Shown here: positions 17,606 through 26,534 of the stretch, one piece after another
Numbering within the stretch: the first letter of the stretch is position 1
Layout of the letters: each line of letters opens with the position of its first letter
NCBI GenBank assembly: GCA_963781785.1
Contig: CAWAHD010000001.1
Location: 2,232,001-2,296,000, forward strand
DNA: 64,000 bases
Direction of reading: 5' to 3'
Origin: CAWAHD01 sp963781785
GTDB taxonomy: Bacteria; Planctomycetota; Planctomycetia; Isosphaerales; Isosphaeraceae
The notes under the pieces: model-generated
The model's input: the letters and a program-made list of their open reading frames with translations, nothing else
What the model was told of the DNA's origin: nothing
Databases searched by the model: none
Position numbers and translations under genes: made by a program

Positions 17606-19501
17606 GTGAGACGTCGAGCGATATTCGCGCCGTGGGGAACAGCCGTCCTGCTCCTGTCGACATGGGCCATGGCGCCGGGGGCGGCGGCGCAACCGCCCGG
17701 CGAGCGGACGGAACCGAGCCCGAGGGGCGGGCCGGGGGGAGGCCGGCCGCCCGGTTTCAGCATGCCGAAACCCGGACCGGTCCCGATCCCGATCCTGCCG
17801 GCACTGGCCGCGGCGAATGACACCTCGTTCTACGCCAAGGCCGACGTCCCGCACGGCAAGGTCGAGCAGGCGACCTACAAGAATCACGCCGGCAAGGAGA
17901 AGCGGATGCACGTGTACCTGCCGCCGGATTACGAGAGGGATGCGGACGCCCGGTATCCCGTACTCTACCTCAACCACGGCGGCGGCGACGACGATTCGAA
18001 GTGGACGAGCACCGACCCTCGCCACGGCGGCCACGCCCAGTTCATCCTGGATAACCTGATCGCGGCAGGCAAGGCCAGACCGATGATCATCGCGATGCCC
18101 AACACCCGCGGCATCGCCTCGGGCGACCCGCCGAAGCCCGGCGATGACGACGCCGTCACCCGGGAGTACCTCAAGGACATCATCCCCTACGTCGAGGCCC
18201 ACTACCGCGCCCGGCCCGGCCGCGAGAACCGGGCGCTCGCCGGCCTGTCCATGGGCGGCTTCGTCGTCATGAATACCGGCCTCTCGCACCTCGACACCTT
18301 CGGCGAGCTGTACGTCTACAGCTCGGGCTACTTCCCCGACAAGGTCCAGGCGTTCGAGGATCACTTCAAGCAGGTCCTGGGCGATCCGAAGACGAACGAT
18401 GAACTCCTTCGTGTGCCCTTCTACATGGCCGAGGGCGAGACGGACATCGCGCTGCGGAACGGCCAGCGCACCTTGGCGGTGATCAACAAGCACGGCGTCC
18501 GCAACTTCTGGGTCCTCAGCTCCGGCGGACACGAGTGGTCCAACTGGCGACGTTACCTCCACCAGACTGCCCAGATCATGTTCCTCGCCTCGGCTGGCGG
18601 GGCCGGTACGACTCCGCCTGCCGCCTCGCTCCGGATCGCGACCGTCGAGCAGCCGGCGTTCACCCGCACCGAGGACGTTGTCTACGGCCGCAGCGACGGC
18701 ACCGCGCTGACGCTCGACGTCTTCAAGCCGGGGCATCCCAATGGTCTCGCCGTCGTCCAGGTCGTCAGCGGCGGCTATTTCTCGTCGCACGCGATGATCC
18801 GGCGGGAGTCCTTCCGGCCCCTGCTGGGCCGCGGCTACACCGTCTTCGCCGTCGTGCCGGGTAGCCAGCCCCGCTACCAGGTGCCCGAGATCCAAAATCA
18901 CGTCAATCGGGCGGTCCGCTTCATCCGCCACCACGCCCGGGACTACGGCATCGACCCGGGCCGGATCGGGATCACCGGCGGCTCGGCGGGCGGCAACCTC
19001 GCGCTGCTGGTGGCGACCGCCGGGGACGTGGGCGACCCGCACGCCAGGGATTCGGTCGATCGCGAGTCGAGCCGGGTACAGGCCGCCGCGGTCTTCTTCC
19101 CGCTCACCGACCTGCTCAACTGGGGCCGGCCCGGCGAGGAGCACATCGGCGTCCGGGGCCACCCGACGCCGTTCAAGGCGGCGTTCGACTACCGCGCGAT
19201 GGACCGCGCCAAGGGGACGATGGAGCGGGTCACCGACCCGGACAAGCTCCGCGCCGTCACCCGGGCCATCTCGCCGATCTACGCCGTCACGCCGGACGAC
19301 CCGCCGACCCTCCTGATGCACGGAGACAAGGACGGGCTCGTGCCGTTGCAACAGTCCGAATCCTTCCTCGCTGCGCTGAAGGGGGCCGGGGTCGAGGCGA
19401 GGATGGACGTCAAGGAAGGCGGCGATCACGGCTGGCCCGGGATGGAGCAGGACGTGGAGCGGTTCGCGGACTGGTTCGACCGGTACCTCAAGAAAGATTG
19501 A
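17606..19501 (+). CDS. Exported double esterase: CE1-like domain fused to an alpha/beta hydrolase
   Basis: I start at GTG 17606, 7 nt after GAGGAGGGA; a GTG 33 nt upstream is also open. The product is 631 residues. A signal peptide ends near AAAQ, followed by a Pro/Gly-rich linker. The first catalytic domain, to about residue 345, is CE1/esterase-D-like: VYLPPDYERD, YPVLYLNHGGGDD, nucleophile GLSMGG and late GGHEW. The second, from about 370, is a BD-FAE/esterase-lipase type: VVSGGYFSS, nucleophile GGSAGGNLALL, HGDKDGLVP and DHGWPG. Both triads look complete. Such fusions fit removal of acetyl or feruloyl groups from plant xylan. It stands alone on the plus strand near the xylanase and esterase genes. 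Confidence 0.88.
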   Translation: MRRRAIFAPWGTAVLLLSTWAMAPGAAAQPPGERTEPSPRGGPGGGRPPGFSMPKPGPVPIPILPALAAANDTSFYAKADVPHGKVEQATYKNHAGKEKRMHVYLPPDYERDADARYPVLYLNHGGGDDDSKWTSTDPRHGGHAQFILDNLIAAGKARPMIIAMPNTRGIASGDPPKPGDDDAVTREYLKDIIPYVEAHYRARPGRENRALAGLSMGGFVVMNTGLSHLDTFGELYVYSSGYFPDKVQAFEDHFKQVLGDPKTNDELLRVPFYMAEGETDIALRNGQRTLAVINKHGVRNFWVLSSGGHEWSNWRRYLHQTAQIMFLASAGGAGTTPPAASLRIATVEQPAFTRTEDVVYGRSDGTALTLDVFKPGHPNGLAVVQVVSGGYFSSHAMIRRESFRPLLGRGYTVFAVVPGSQPRYQVPEIQNHVNRAVRFIRHHARDYGIDPGRIGITGGSAGGNLALLVATAGDVGDPHARDSVDRESSRVQAAAVFFPLTDLLNWGRPGEEHIGVRGHPTPFKAAFDYRAMDRAKGTMERVTDPDKLRAVTRAISPIYAVTPDDPPTLLMHGDKDGLVPLQQSESFLAALKGAGVEARMDVKEGGDHGWPGMEQDVERFADWFDRYLKKD

Positions 19502-19621
19502 GGGCCTGTGGAGGGATCGATTCCGGATAACGTATTCCAAATTCGGAGTCGAGCACTCGATTGTTTCACAGACTCCGAGGACGTCCCGCGCCTCCGGGAT
19601 GGCACGGGCGGGGGGGGTGGC

Positions 19622-20863
19622 ATGCAAGTGCTCATCGCCGGGGGCGGAATTGGCGGGCTGGCCGCCGCGCTGTGCCTGCACCGCGCCGGGGTCGAGGCGA
19701 CCGTCTTCGAGGCCGCCGCGGCGTTCCGCCCGCTCGGGGTCGGGATCAATCTGTTGCCGCACGCCGTCCGCATCCTGACCCACCTCGGCCTGGGGTCGCG
19801 GCTGGCGGAGGCCGCCGTGGCCACCGCCGAGCTCGTGTACTGCAACAAGTTCGGCCGGCCGATCTGGCGCGAGCCGCGGGGCCTGGCCGCAGGATATCGC
19901 TGGCCCCAGTACTCGGTCCACCGCGGCCGGCTCCAGATGCTCCTGCTCGACGAGGCGCAGGCCCGGCTCGGCCCGGAGCGCGTCCTGGTCGGCCATCCGC
20001 TAACCACGTTCTCGGACCGGGGCCGCCGGGTGGCCGCCGAGTTCGTCGACCGCCGGACCGGGCAGGCGGTGACCCGGGAGGCGGACGTCCTGGTCGGGGC
20101 AGACGGTATCCACTCGGCCGTGCGGCGGCCGTTCTATCCGGACGAGGGACCGCCCCGGTTCTCCGGCCGGATGCTGTGGCGGGGCGTGAGCGATTCGCTC
20201 CCGTTCCTGACCGGCCGGTCGATGGTGATGATCGGACACGCCCGGCAGAAGTTCGTCGCCTACCCGATCTGCCCGGCCGCGGCCGCCCGGCCGCGGCCGC
20301 TGGTGAACTGGGTCGCCGAGCTGGCGACCGACTCGGGCGCGGCCCCGCCGGAGCGGGACTGGAGCCGTCGGGTCGACCGGGCCGTGTTCGCGCCGAGGTT
20401 CGCCGGGTGGCGGTTCGACTGGCTGGACGTTCCCGCGTTGATAGCCGGGGCGGCCGAGGTCTTCGAGTTCCCGATGTCCGACCGCGACCCAGTCGAACGC
20501 TGGAGCTTCGGCCGGGTGACCCTGCTGGGCGACGCGGCCCACCCGATGTACCCGATCGGGTCGAACGGGGCATCGCAGGCGGTCCTGGACGCCGCGGCCC
20601 TTTCCGAGGCGCTGGCCGGAGCCGAGGACGTACCGGCCGCCCTGCGCGAGTACGAGGCCAGGCGGCTGGGCCCAACCGCGGCGGTCGTGCAGAGCAACCG
20701 GGAGATGGGCCCGGAGGTGGTCATGCAGATGGCCGAGGAGCGGGCCCCCGATGGCTTCGACCGGGTGGAGGACATCTTCCGTCCGGGCGAGTTGGAAGGT
20801 GTCGCCCGGCGGTACAAGCAGGTGGCAGGGTTCGATCCGGACGCACTCAATCGCCTGGGATGA
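19622..20863 (+). CDS. FAD-dependent aromatic-ring monooxygenase (PhzS/UbiH-like)
   Basis: I choose ATG 19622 because the FAD motif starts at once (MQVLIAGGGIGGLAAAL). The product is 413 residues, usual for this family. The other flavoprotein-monooxygenase motifs are present: the DG motif VLVGADGIHSAVRR near residue 155 and the GD motif LLGDAAHPMYPIGSNGASQA near 300. The family hydroxylates or decarboxylates aromatic acids using NAD(P)H and oxygen; the closest general resemblance is to PhzS and salicylate-hydroxylase types. The substrate is not predictable. It is a single gene, 120 bp after the double esterase. Confidence 0.88.
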   Translation: MQVLIAGGGIGGLAAALCLHRAGVEATVFEAAAAFRPLGVGINLLPHAVRILTHLGLGSRLAEAAVATAELVYCNKFGRPIWREPRGLAAGYRWPQYSVHRGRLQMLLLDEAQARLGPERVLVGHPLTTFSDRGRRVAAEFVDRRTGQAVTREADVLVGADGIHSAVRRPFYPDEGPPRFSGRMLWRGVSDSLPFLTGRSMVMIGHARQKFVAYPICPAAAARPRPLVNWVAELATDSGAAPPERDWSRRVDRAVFAPRFAGWRFDWLDVPALIAGAAEVFEFPMSDRDPVERWSFGRVTLLGDAAHPMYPIGSNGASQAVLDAAALSEALAGAEDVPAALREYEARRLGPTAAVVQSNREMGPEVVMQMAEERAPDGFDRVEDIFRPGELEGVARRYKQVAGFDPDALNRLG

Positions 20864-20969
20864 GGGCGATGAGGTCGGCGGCGGCGCAGATCGCGGTCGA
20901 ACGGCGGGCAACCTTGCCGGTGCCGAACCATCGATTCGACTTGCCGCTGGAGACCTGCCGGCCCTTCGG

Positions 20970-22004
20970 TCACTTGACCCAGGTCTTCAGTGTGGGCGCG
21001 ACCGAAGACGCCCAGATCTCGTAGCCCAGTTCAATCGGGTGGAGGTTGTCGCCGGGGCGGAAGCCGATCAGGCCGCCTTTTTCATCCAGGAACTTGGAAT
21101 TAATGTTGAGGAAAAACACATGCTTTTGATCGTCGAGCCTGGCGATGATCTTGTTGGCTTCCTCGACCTTGACGCGGTTGGGATCGGCGGGGCTGCTGCC
21201 TCGGGGGAAGATGGCCAGCAGCATGATCTTGGCGTCGGGAAAGTCTTTACGCAGCTCCAGGACGTCCGCGCCGATACCCTCGGCGATCTCCGGGCCGCTG
21301 GCGCCGCCGGCGTTGTTCGTGCCGATCATGAGCATGATGGCCTTGGGTTTGTGGCCCTGGCCCTCACCATTCTGCAGGCCCCAGAGAATGCCCTGTGTGG
21401 TGTCGCCGGAGACACCGAAATTGGCGACCTTCATGTCGCCGAAATACTTGTTGAAGACGCGCTTACCCCCTGGATTGCCGGCCCGATCGTGCTCCACGTT
21501 CCACAGGTCGGTGATCGAGTCGCCCAGGAACAGGATGTCGAAATCACCGCTCTTGGCGGTTTCTACGAAGCCAGCATGCCGCATGCCGCGGATGCCGGGC
21601 GTGGGACGGATGCAGGGATTCTCGCGCGGCATCCGCACCAGGATGAGCGACTCGTATCTCTTGAGCAGATCCTTCTCGGGCGCGGTGTTGCTCTCGATGA
21701 ACTGCTCGAGGCTGGCATTGATCCTGGCGAGTTCCTCGGGCGTGGGCCTCAGCATGGCGACTTGCGGAGGCACCGGAGCCGGAGGTCCCGGCGGGACGAA
21801 CATCCCCGGGCGACCGCCCCCGAACCGGCCGCCACCTGGCCCCCCGGGAAGGCGTCCGGTATCGCCGGGGTTACGCTGAGCGGCCCCGCCGGCTGCCCCT
21901 CCGTTCGGCGATGACGCACCCGTTTGCGCGTGCACCGGCGCGGTGGCAACACACAGGACGACGATCGGGAACAGCGCGAAGACAGACTTGCCGTTCATGC
22001 TCAT
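20970..22004 (-). CDS. Exported SGNH/GDSL hydrolase (PAF-acetylhydrolase-like)
   Basis: 344 residues. A signal peptide (FALFPIVVLCVATAPVHAQ) is followed by a low-complexity Gly/Pro-rich stretch to about residue 80. The SGNH blocks follow: block I FLGDSIT with the nucleophile serine, block II VANFGVSGDT (Gly), block III MLMIGTNNAG (Asn), block V GDNLHP (Asp, His). The catalytic set is complete. Members of this group remove acetyl groups from sugars or lipids; given the neighbours, a carbohydrate deacetylase is likely. Confidence 0.9.
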   Translation of the reverse strand: MSMNGKSVFALFPIVVLCVATAPVHAQTGASSPNGGAAGGAAQRNPGDTGRLPGGPGGGRFGGGRPGMFVPPGPPAPVPPQVAMLRPTPEELARINASLEQFIESNTAPEKDLLKRYESLILVRMPRENPCIRPTPGIRGMRHAGFVETAKSGDFDILFLGDSITDLWNVEHDRAGNPGGKRVFNKYFGDMKVANFGVSGDTTQGILWGLQNGEGQGHKPKAIMLMIGTNNAGGASGPEIAEGIGADVLELRKDFPDAKIMLLAIFPRGSSPADPNRVKVEEANKIIARLDDQKHVFFLNINSKFLDEKGGLIGFRPGDNLHPIELGYEIWASSVAPTLKTWVK

Positions 22005-22115
22005 GCTCCTTCAATGGCCGGCGCACTGCGGGAGGGCTGACCTCACTGCCAGACGGGCGGGACCGTGATGCCCTCACGTGCCTGGCCGGCCGGATTGATC
22101 GTGCCGTCGTCGTGG

Positions 22116-23027
22116 TCACTCGACCTTCAGGTCGTGCAGGTAGTCGCGGCTGATCTTGATCGCCTCCAGCGGGGGCCGCTCGGTGGTGTCCTGCTCGACG
22201 TAGTAGCGCCTCACGCCCGCCTTCCGGGCGGCCTCGAACACCTTGCGCCAGTCGATCGAGCCGCGGCCGACCTCCGCGAACGGGACGGCCGGGCCGAAGC
22301 GGTTCGAGGGTGCGGGCCCGGCCTTCACGTCCTTGACGTGCAGCAGCCCGACCCGGCTCGCATGCTTCGCGATGAAGTCGGCGGGCTCCAGCCCGGCCAC
22401 CTTCACCCATCCGCAGTCGAGCTCGATGGTGACGAGGTCCGGGTCGGTCCGGCGGAGCAGCTCGTCGAAGGCGGTCACGCCGCCGAACTCGCGGAACTCG
22501 ATGTGGTGGTTGTGGTAGCCGAACCGGAGGCCCGCCTTCTTCGCCTGCTCGCCCGCCTTGTTGAACAGGTCCGCGTTCCACTTCCAGTCGTCCAGGGTCA
22601 GGGAATCCGTGAACGACGGGCCGCCGGCCTTGAGGCGGGCCGGGTCGGCGACCCCGGGGAATGGGCAGATGATGAATTGCAGGCCCAGCTCCCTGGCGTC
22701 GTCGATGTGGGCAGCGAGGCCCTCCCGCAGCGCCGGCACGCCGTAGTGGGCGCTGACGCACTCGAGCCCCGCGCCCTCCAGCGCCCGGCGGACCTCGGCG
22801 GCCTTCCGGTCGAAGAAGCTGTAGAGCTCGACCTCCTGGTAGCCGATCGCCGCGACCTCCTTGAGAGTCCCCTCGAAGTCCTTCGCGGCCCGCCCCCGCA
22901 CGGTGTAGAGCTGGAGCCCGATCGGCAGCCCGATCGGGTCGGCCGCCGCACGCCGGGCGATCGCGGAGATCCCGCCGATCGCCGCCGCGCCCCCCGCGAG
23001 GAACCCTCGCCGTGAAATCGATCGCAT
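22116..23027 (-). CDS. Exported sugar phosphate isomerase/epimerase-like TIM barrel
   Basis: About 303 residues from the ATG at 23027; another in-frame ATG lies 24 nt upstream. SISRRGFLAGGAAAIGG is a Tat signal. The barrel belongs to the xylose-isomerase-like (AP_endonuc_2) family: LPIGLQLYTVR, GYQEVELYSFF, LRFGYHNHHIEF, VTIELDCGWV and LLHVKDVK, which supply the metal-binding His/Glu/Asp residues. Tat-exported members are common in planctomycetes and probably process sugars in the periplasm. The exact reaction is unknown. The gene is single and intact. Confidence 0.87.
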   Translation of the reverse strand: MRSISRRGFLAGGAAAIGGISAIARRAAADPIGLPIGLQLYTVRGRAAKDFEGTLKEVAAIGYQEVELYSFFDRKAAEVRRALEGAGLECVSAHYGVPALREGLAAHIDDARELGLQFIICPFPGVADPARLKAGGPSFTDSLTLDDWKWNADLFNKAGEQAKKAGLRFGYHNHHIEFREFGGVTAFDELLRRTDPDLVTIELDCGWVKVAGLEPADFIAKHASRVGLLHVKDVKAGPAPSNRFGPAVPFAEVGRGSIDWRKVFEAARKAGVRRYYVEQDTTERPPLEAIKISRDYLHDLKVE

Positions 23028-23188
23028 GTCGAATCTCCCCGAGTGTGCCATTCGCGTCGCATACGCGCCGAGGCGCTATTCCCGTCGAGAGGCCACGGTT
23101 TGTCAAGCCCGCGGCGAGTCCGCGATGACCGATTATCCTCGACGATCGTCCGCCCGGCTCAAGCGGATCGGTCAAGCCGTTCGGGTCC

Positions 23189-23515
23189 TCAATCGGGATC
23201 CGGGACCTCGAGGTCGAGGACCAGCGAGCTGAGGCACTTGCCGTGCGCGTCCAGCGCCAGCGACCGCGTGACCCCGCCGCACAGGGCGCGGTGGAGCACG
23301 AAGTTCAGGGCCCCGAGCCGAGGCAGGGCGTAGCGGACGACCTCGCCCGCGACGATCCCGGCTAGGTGGGCGCGCACGAGCTCGGCCGTGACGTACCGCT
23401 CCAGGTGCGGATAGTGCGCCGGGTCGTACGCGATCACCGAGACGTTGGACGTGTCGCCCTTGTCGCCCGTACGCGCGTGGGCCAGGGTGCCGAGCCTCAT
23501 GTCAGGTGACCTCAT
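23189..23515 (-). CDS. AtuA-like small domain protein
   Basis: 108 residues containing LAHARTGDKGDTSNVSVIAY, the hallmark of the AtuA-like ferredoxin-fold domain normally found at the end of, or just after, AtuA (DUF1446) proteins. The middle (FVLHRALCGGVTRSLALDAHGK) also fits. The ATG lies inside the 3' end of the atuA gene, so translation is coupled. It should act together with AtuA in organic-acid or terpenoid-like catabolism; the chemistry is not established. Confidence 0.85.
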   Translation of the reverse strand: MRSPDMRLGTLAHARTGDKGDTSNVSVIAYDPAHYPHLERYVTAELVRAHLAGIVAGEVVRYALPRLGALNFVLHRALCGGVTRSLALDAHGKCLSSLVLDLEVPDPD

Positions 23516-24838
23516 AGTGGACGACCGGTCGGGCCAGATCCCGCGGCACGAGGGCCGAGAACATCGCGATGACCTCCCGGGCCGACTTCGTCACGCCGCC
23601 CCCGGCGGCGGGGCCGTTGGTGTAGAGCGCCTCCACCTCGTTGCCGATGCGGACGGCGTCCCGCAGCGTGGACGTCCTGGCCGCCACCCGCGCGGACCTC
23701 CGAGGGGTGGGACCCGGCCGCGGGGCGCGCGGGCCCAGGATGGCGTCGTGCCCGATTAGGTCGCAGCGGATCTCCGCGGCGGCCACGCCGGCGAGTTCCA
23801 GCCGCCGGGCGACGACCTCCAGCGCGAGCCGGCCGCGCGCCACCGCGTCGGGACCGGCGTAGGAGATCTGGCCCTCCCCGATGAACCCGTCGCGGCAGCC
23901 CACCGACGCCTTGAGCCGCCCGGGCCGGGCGCGGCCGGCGCCGCCCCGGACCAGGACGCGGTCGGGGCCCGCGTCGGTCAGCGTCACCCCGAAGAAGTCG
24001 GCCGTCACGTCGGGCGTGAGGTACGCGGCCGGGTCGTGGATCTCGTAGAGCAACTGCTCCTTGCAGGTCGCCAGCGTCACCAGCCCGCCCGAGCCCGGGA
24101 CCTTGGTGATGACGGCCGTGCCGTCCTCGCCGACCTCCGCCAGGGGGAAGCCGAGCCGCGCCAGGTCGGGGACCCGCTTTCGGTCCAGGTCGGCGAAGTA
24201 GCCGCCCGTGACCTGGCCGGCGCACTCGAGGAGGTGGCCGATGACCGTCCCCTGTCCGAGCCGGTCCCAGTCGTCCAGGCCCCAGCCGAACTCGTGGACG
24301 AGCGGGGCGAGGAACAGGGCCGGGTCGGCCACCCGGCCGGTGATGATGACGTCGGCCCCGCGGCCCAACGCCTCGAGCAGGGGCGGGATGCCGAGGTAGG
24401 CGTTGGCCGACACCAGCCGGTCGACGAGCGCGGCGACGGGCTCGCCCGTCTCGAGGAGAGTGTAGGCCCCGCCCGCGACCTCCTGCAGGATGTCATCCCC
24501 GGTGACCGCGGCGATCACCAGCCCGTCCAACCCGTGGCGTCGGGCGACGTCCTTAATCACGGCCGCGCCCGCGAGCGGATTGGCCGCTCCCATGTTGGTC
24601 AGGATGGTGATGCCCTCGCGGGCGCAGGTGGGAAGGACCGCCTCGATCCGCTCCTCCAGGAGCGGGTCGTAGCCCCGGGCGGGATCCCGCAGCCGCTCCT
24701 GCTGGGCCAGCGCGATGGTCCGCTCGGCCAGGCACTCGAAGGCCAGGTACTGGAGGTCGCCCCGCTCGGCCAGCTCGACCGCCGGCTCGATGCGGTCGCC
24801 CGAGTATCCCGCGCCGAGCCGATCCGGATCGTCTTCAT
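23502..24838 (-). pseudogene. AtuA family (DUF1446) protein, 5' frameshift
   Basis: The start is MKTIRIGS at 24838, but the family's next residues (GAGYSGDRIEPAVELAERG) lie in another frame. A single missing G near 24815 (CTCGGCGCG for CTCGGGCGCG) would restore it. The rest, about 445 residues, is complete: YLAFECLAERTIALAQ, ILTNMGAANP, VTGDDIL, DVIITGRVADPALFL. It overlaps the small AtuA-like gene and lies 33 bp after a CitMHS transporter, a grouping typical of AtuA outside terpene users. The single indel suggests that the gene may be intact in the organism. Confidence 0.82.
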
Positions 24839-24871
24839 GGGGATGGTTCCTGGCCGCGAAGCTCGCCACGC

Positions 24872-26170
24872 TCAGAGGGGGAAGACGCCGAGGGCGACGC
24901 AGGCGAAGGTCATCAGGACCGACGCGCCGAGGAGGTAAGGCGCGGCGAACTTCTGATGCTCCGCCAGCTCGACCCGGGCCAGGCCGACGACGAGGAAGGT
25001 CGCCGGGGTCAGCGGGCTGACTGGGAAGCCGGTGGTCATCTGGCCCAAGAGCGCCGCCTGGCCGAGCTGGACCGGGGGCACCCCCTGCAGCTCGCCGGCC
25101 TCCGCCAGCACGGGGAGGACCCCGAGGTAGAAGGAGTCCGGGTCGAACAGCAGGCTCAGGGGCATCGAGGCGAGCCCCAGTAGGAACGGCAGGTGATGGG
25201 CGTGCCCCGCGGGCAGGAGCCCGACGGAGGCGCGGGCCATCGCGCCGAGCATGCCGGTGCCCCTCATGATACCGGTGAACGCGCCGGCGGCCAAGATGAT
25301 GCTCGCCATCAGGAGTGCCGCCGGCGCGTGCGCGTCGACCCGGGCGCGCTGGAGGGCCGCGCCGGGATAGTTGATGACCAGCGCCAGGGCGACCCCGGCC
25401 ATAAACCCCACGACGGGCTCGAGCGTCCCCGCCACCATCGACCCCATCAAGACGGCCGTCAGGGCGAGATTAATCCAGAAGAGCCGCGGCCGCCGGAGGC
25501 CCCGTTCCGCCTCGGTCAATTCGCGCCGGGAGGCCGGGGCCTGTTCGAGGCGAGCCGCCAGCCCGAGCCGACGCGACTCGCGTCGGCCGAGCCAATAGGC
25601 GACCGCGAAGACGTAGGCCAGGCCGATCGCCTGCACCGGGATCAGGGGGCGAAACAGCTCGGGTGCGGGGATGCGCAGGGCCGCCGCGGCCCGGATCATG
25701 GGGCCCGTCCAGGGGAGGAAGTTCACGCCCGCGGCCAGCGAGGCGACGCCGGCGAGGATGCGCCGGTCCATCCCGAGCCGCTCGTACATCGGGAGCATCG
25801 CCGGGATCGTGACCAGGAACGTCACCGCCCCGGAGCCGTCGAGGTGGACCAGCAGCGCCAGGAGCGCCGTCCCGGGGATGATCCGGGTCGGCCGGCCGCC
25901 GGCGGCGCGGAGGATGCGGTCGATGATCGGGTCGAGCAGGCCGGCGTCGGCCATGATGCCGAAGTAGAGGATCGCGAAGACGAACATGCCCGCCACCGGG
26001 GCGACCTCGCGGATCCCGACGACGATGAAGGCCCCGGTCTTCGCCCCGAAGCCGCCCAGGAGCGAGGCGGCCGTCGGGACCGCGATCAGCGCTACCAGCG
26101 GCGACATCCGACGCGTGAGGACGGACGCCAACAACGCCAGGATCGTCAGCAGGCCCAGGGTCGCGAGCAT
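24872..26170 (-). CDS. CitMHS family citrate/metal:H+ symporter
   Basis: 432 residues from the ATG at 26170, preceded by GGAGG at 11 nt; upstream ATGs at 26188 and 26221 are possible. It is very hydrophobic with about twelve helices. Signature stretches are SPLVALIAVP near the start, APVAGMFVFAILYFGIMADAG, LVHLDGSGAVTFLVTIPAM and a late TTGFPVSPLTPATFLV. CitMHS proteins import citrate complexed to Mg2+ or Ca2+ with protons. Adjacent AtuA genes suggest uptake of a tricarboxylate-like acid to feed that pathway. Confidence 0.9.
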   Translation of the reverse strand: MLATLGLLTILALLASVLTRRMSPLVALIAVPTAASLLGGFGAKTGAFIVVGIREVAPVAGMFVFAILYFGIMADAGLLDPIIDRILRAAGGRPTRIIPGTALLALLVHLDGSGAVTFLVTIPAMLPMYERLGMDRRILAGVASLAAGVNFLPWTGPMIRAAAALRIPAPELFRPLIPVQAIGLAYVFAVAYWLGRRESRRLGLAARLEQAPASRRELTEAERGLRRPRLFWINLALTAVLMGSMVAGTLEPVVGFMAGVALALVINYPGAALQRARVDAHAPAALLMASIILAAGAFTGIMRGTGMLGAMARASVGLLPAGHAHHLPFLLGLASMPLSLLFDPDSFYLGVLPVLAEAGELQGVPPVQLGQAALLGQMTTGFPVSPLTPATFLVVGLARVELAEHQKFAAPYLLGASVLMTFACVALGVFPL

Positions 26171-26223
26171 CGCTTCGTCCGCCTCCATCGCCGGGAGCTT
26201 CCCGGGCCGCCAGGGGTGCACGG

Positions 26224-26481
26224 CTATCGCAGCACGTCGCCAGCCTCCGCGGCGGCGACGATGCGGTCGCGGTCGTCGGGCCGGAGGAACCCCGCCTGGA
26301 GGAGGGCGTCGGCCGCATCCTGGACGGCGGCCGCGTAGCCGGCATGGGTCCCGTATCGCTCCTCGAGCGCCGGGCGGCTGTCGCCGGCTGGCCGAACCGT
26401 GAGCACGGCCAGCGCCGCGAGCCCGAGAAGTCGAAGGCGGGACCTGCCTCGGCCATCCACAAGAGATCGGTATCGCATCAT
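26224..26481 (-). pseudogene. Scrap of an exported alpha/beta hydrolase (ends only)
   Basis: 85 codons: a basic, hydrophobic N-terminus like a signal peptide (LLGLAALAVLTV) is fused to ALEERYGTHAGYAAAV and FLRPDDRDRIVAAAEAGDVL, the usual last 45 residues of large secreted alpha/beta-hydrolase-domain proteins. The whole catalytic part is absent. The joint is in frame. It looks like an internal deletion that kept both ends. Confidence 0.55.
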
Positions 26482-26534
26482 CGCTCGTTCCTGGTCGAGA
26501 GGCGTTGGCGAGCCTGCGCGGGCCGGAATCCCGA

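Noticed and set aside
17279..19996. 905-codon open frame on the minus strand
   Set aside because: Antisense to the double esterase and the start of the FAD monooxygenase. Composition is Arg/Val/Asp-rich with no domain.
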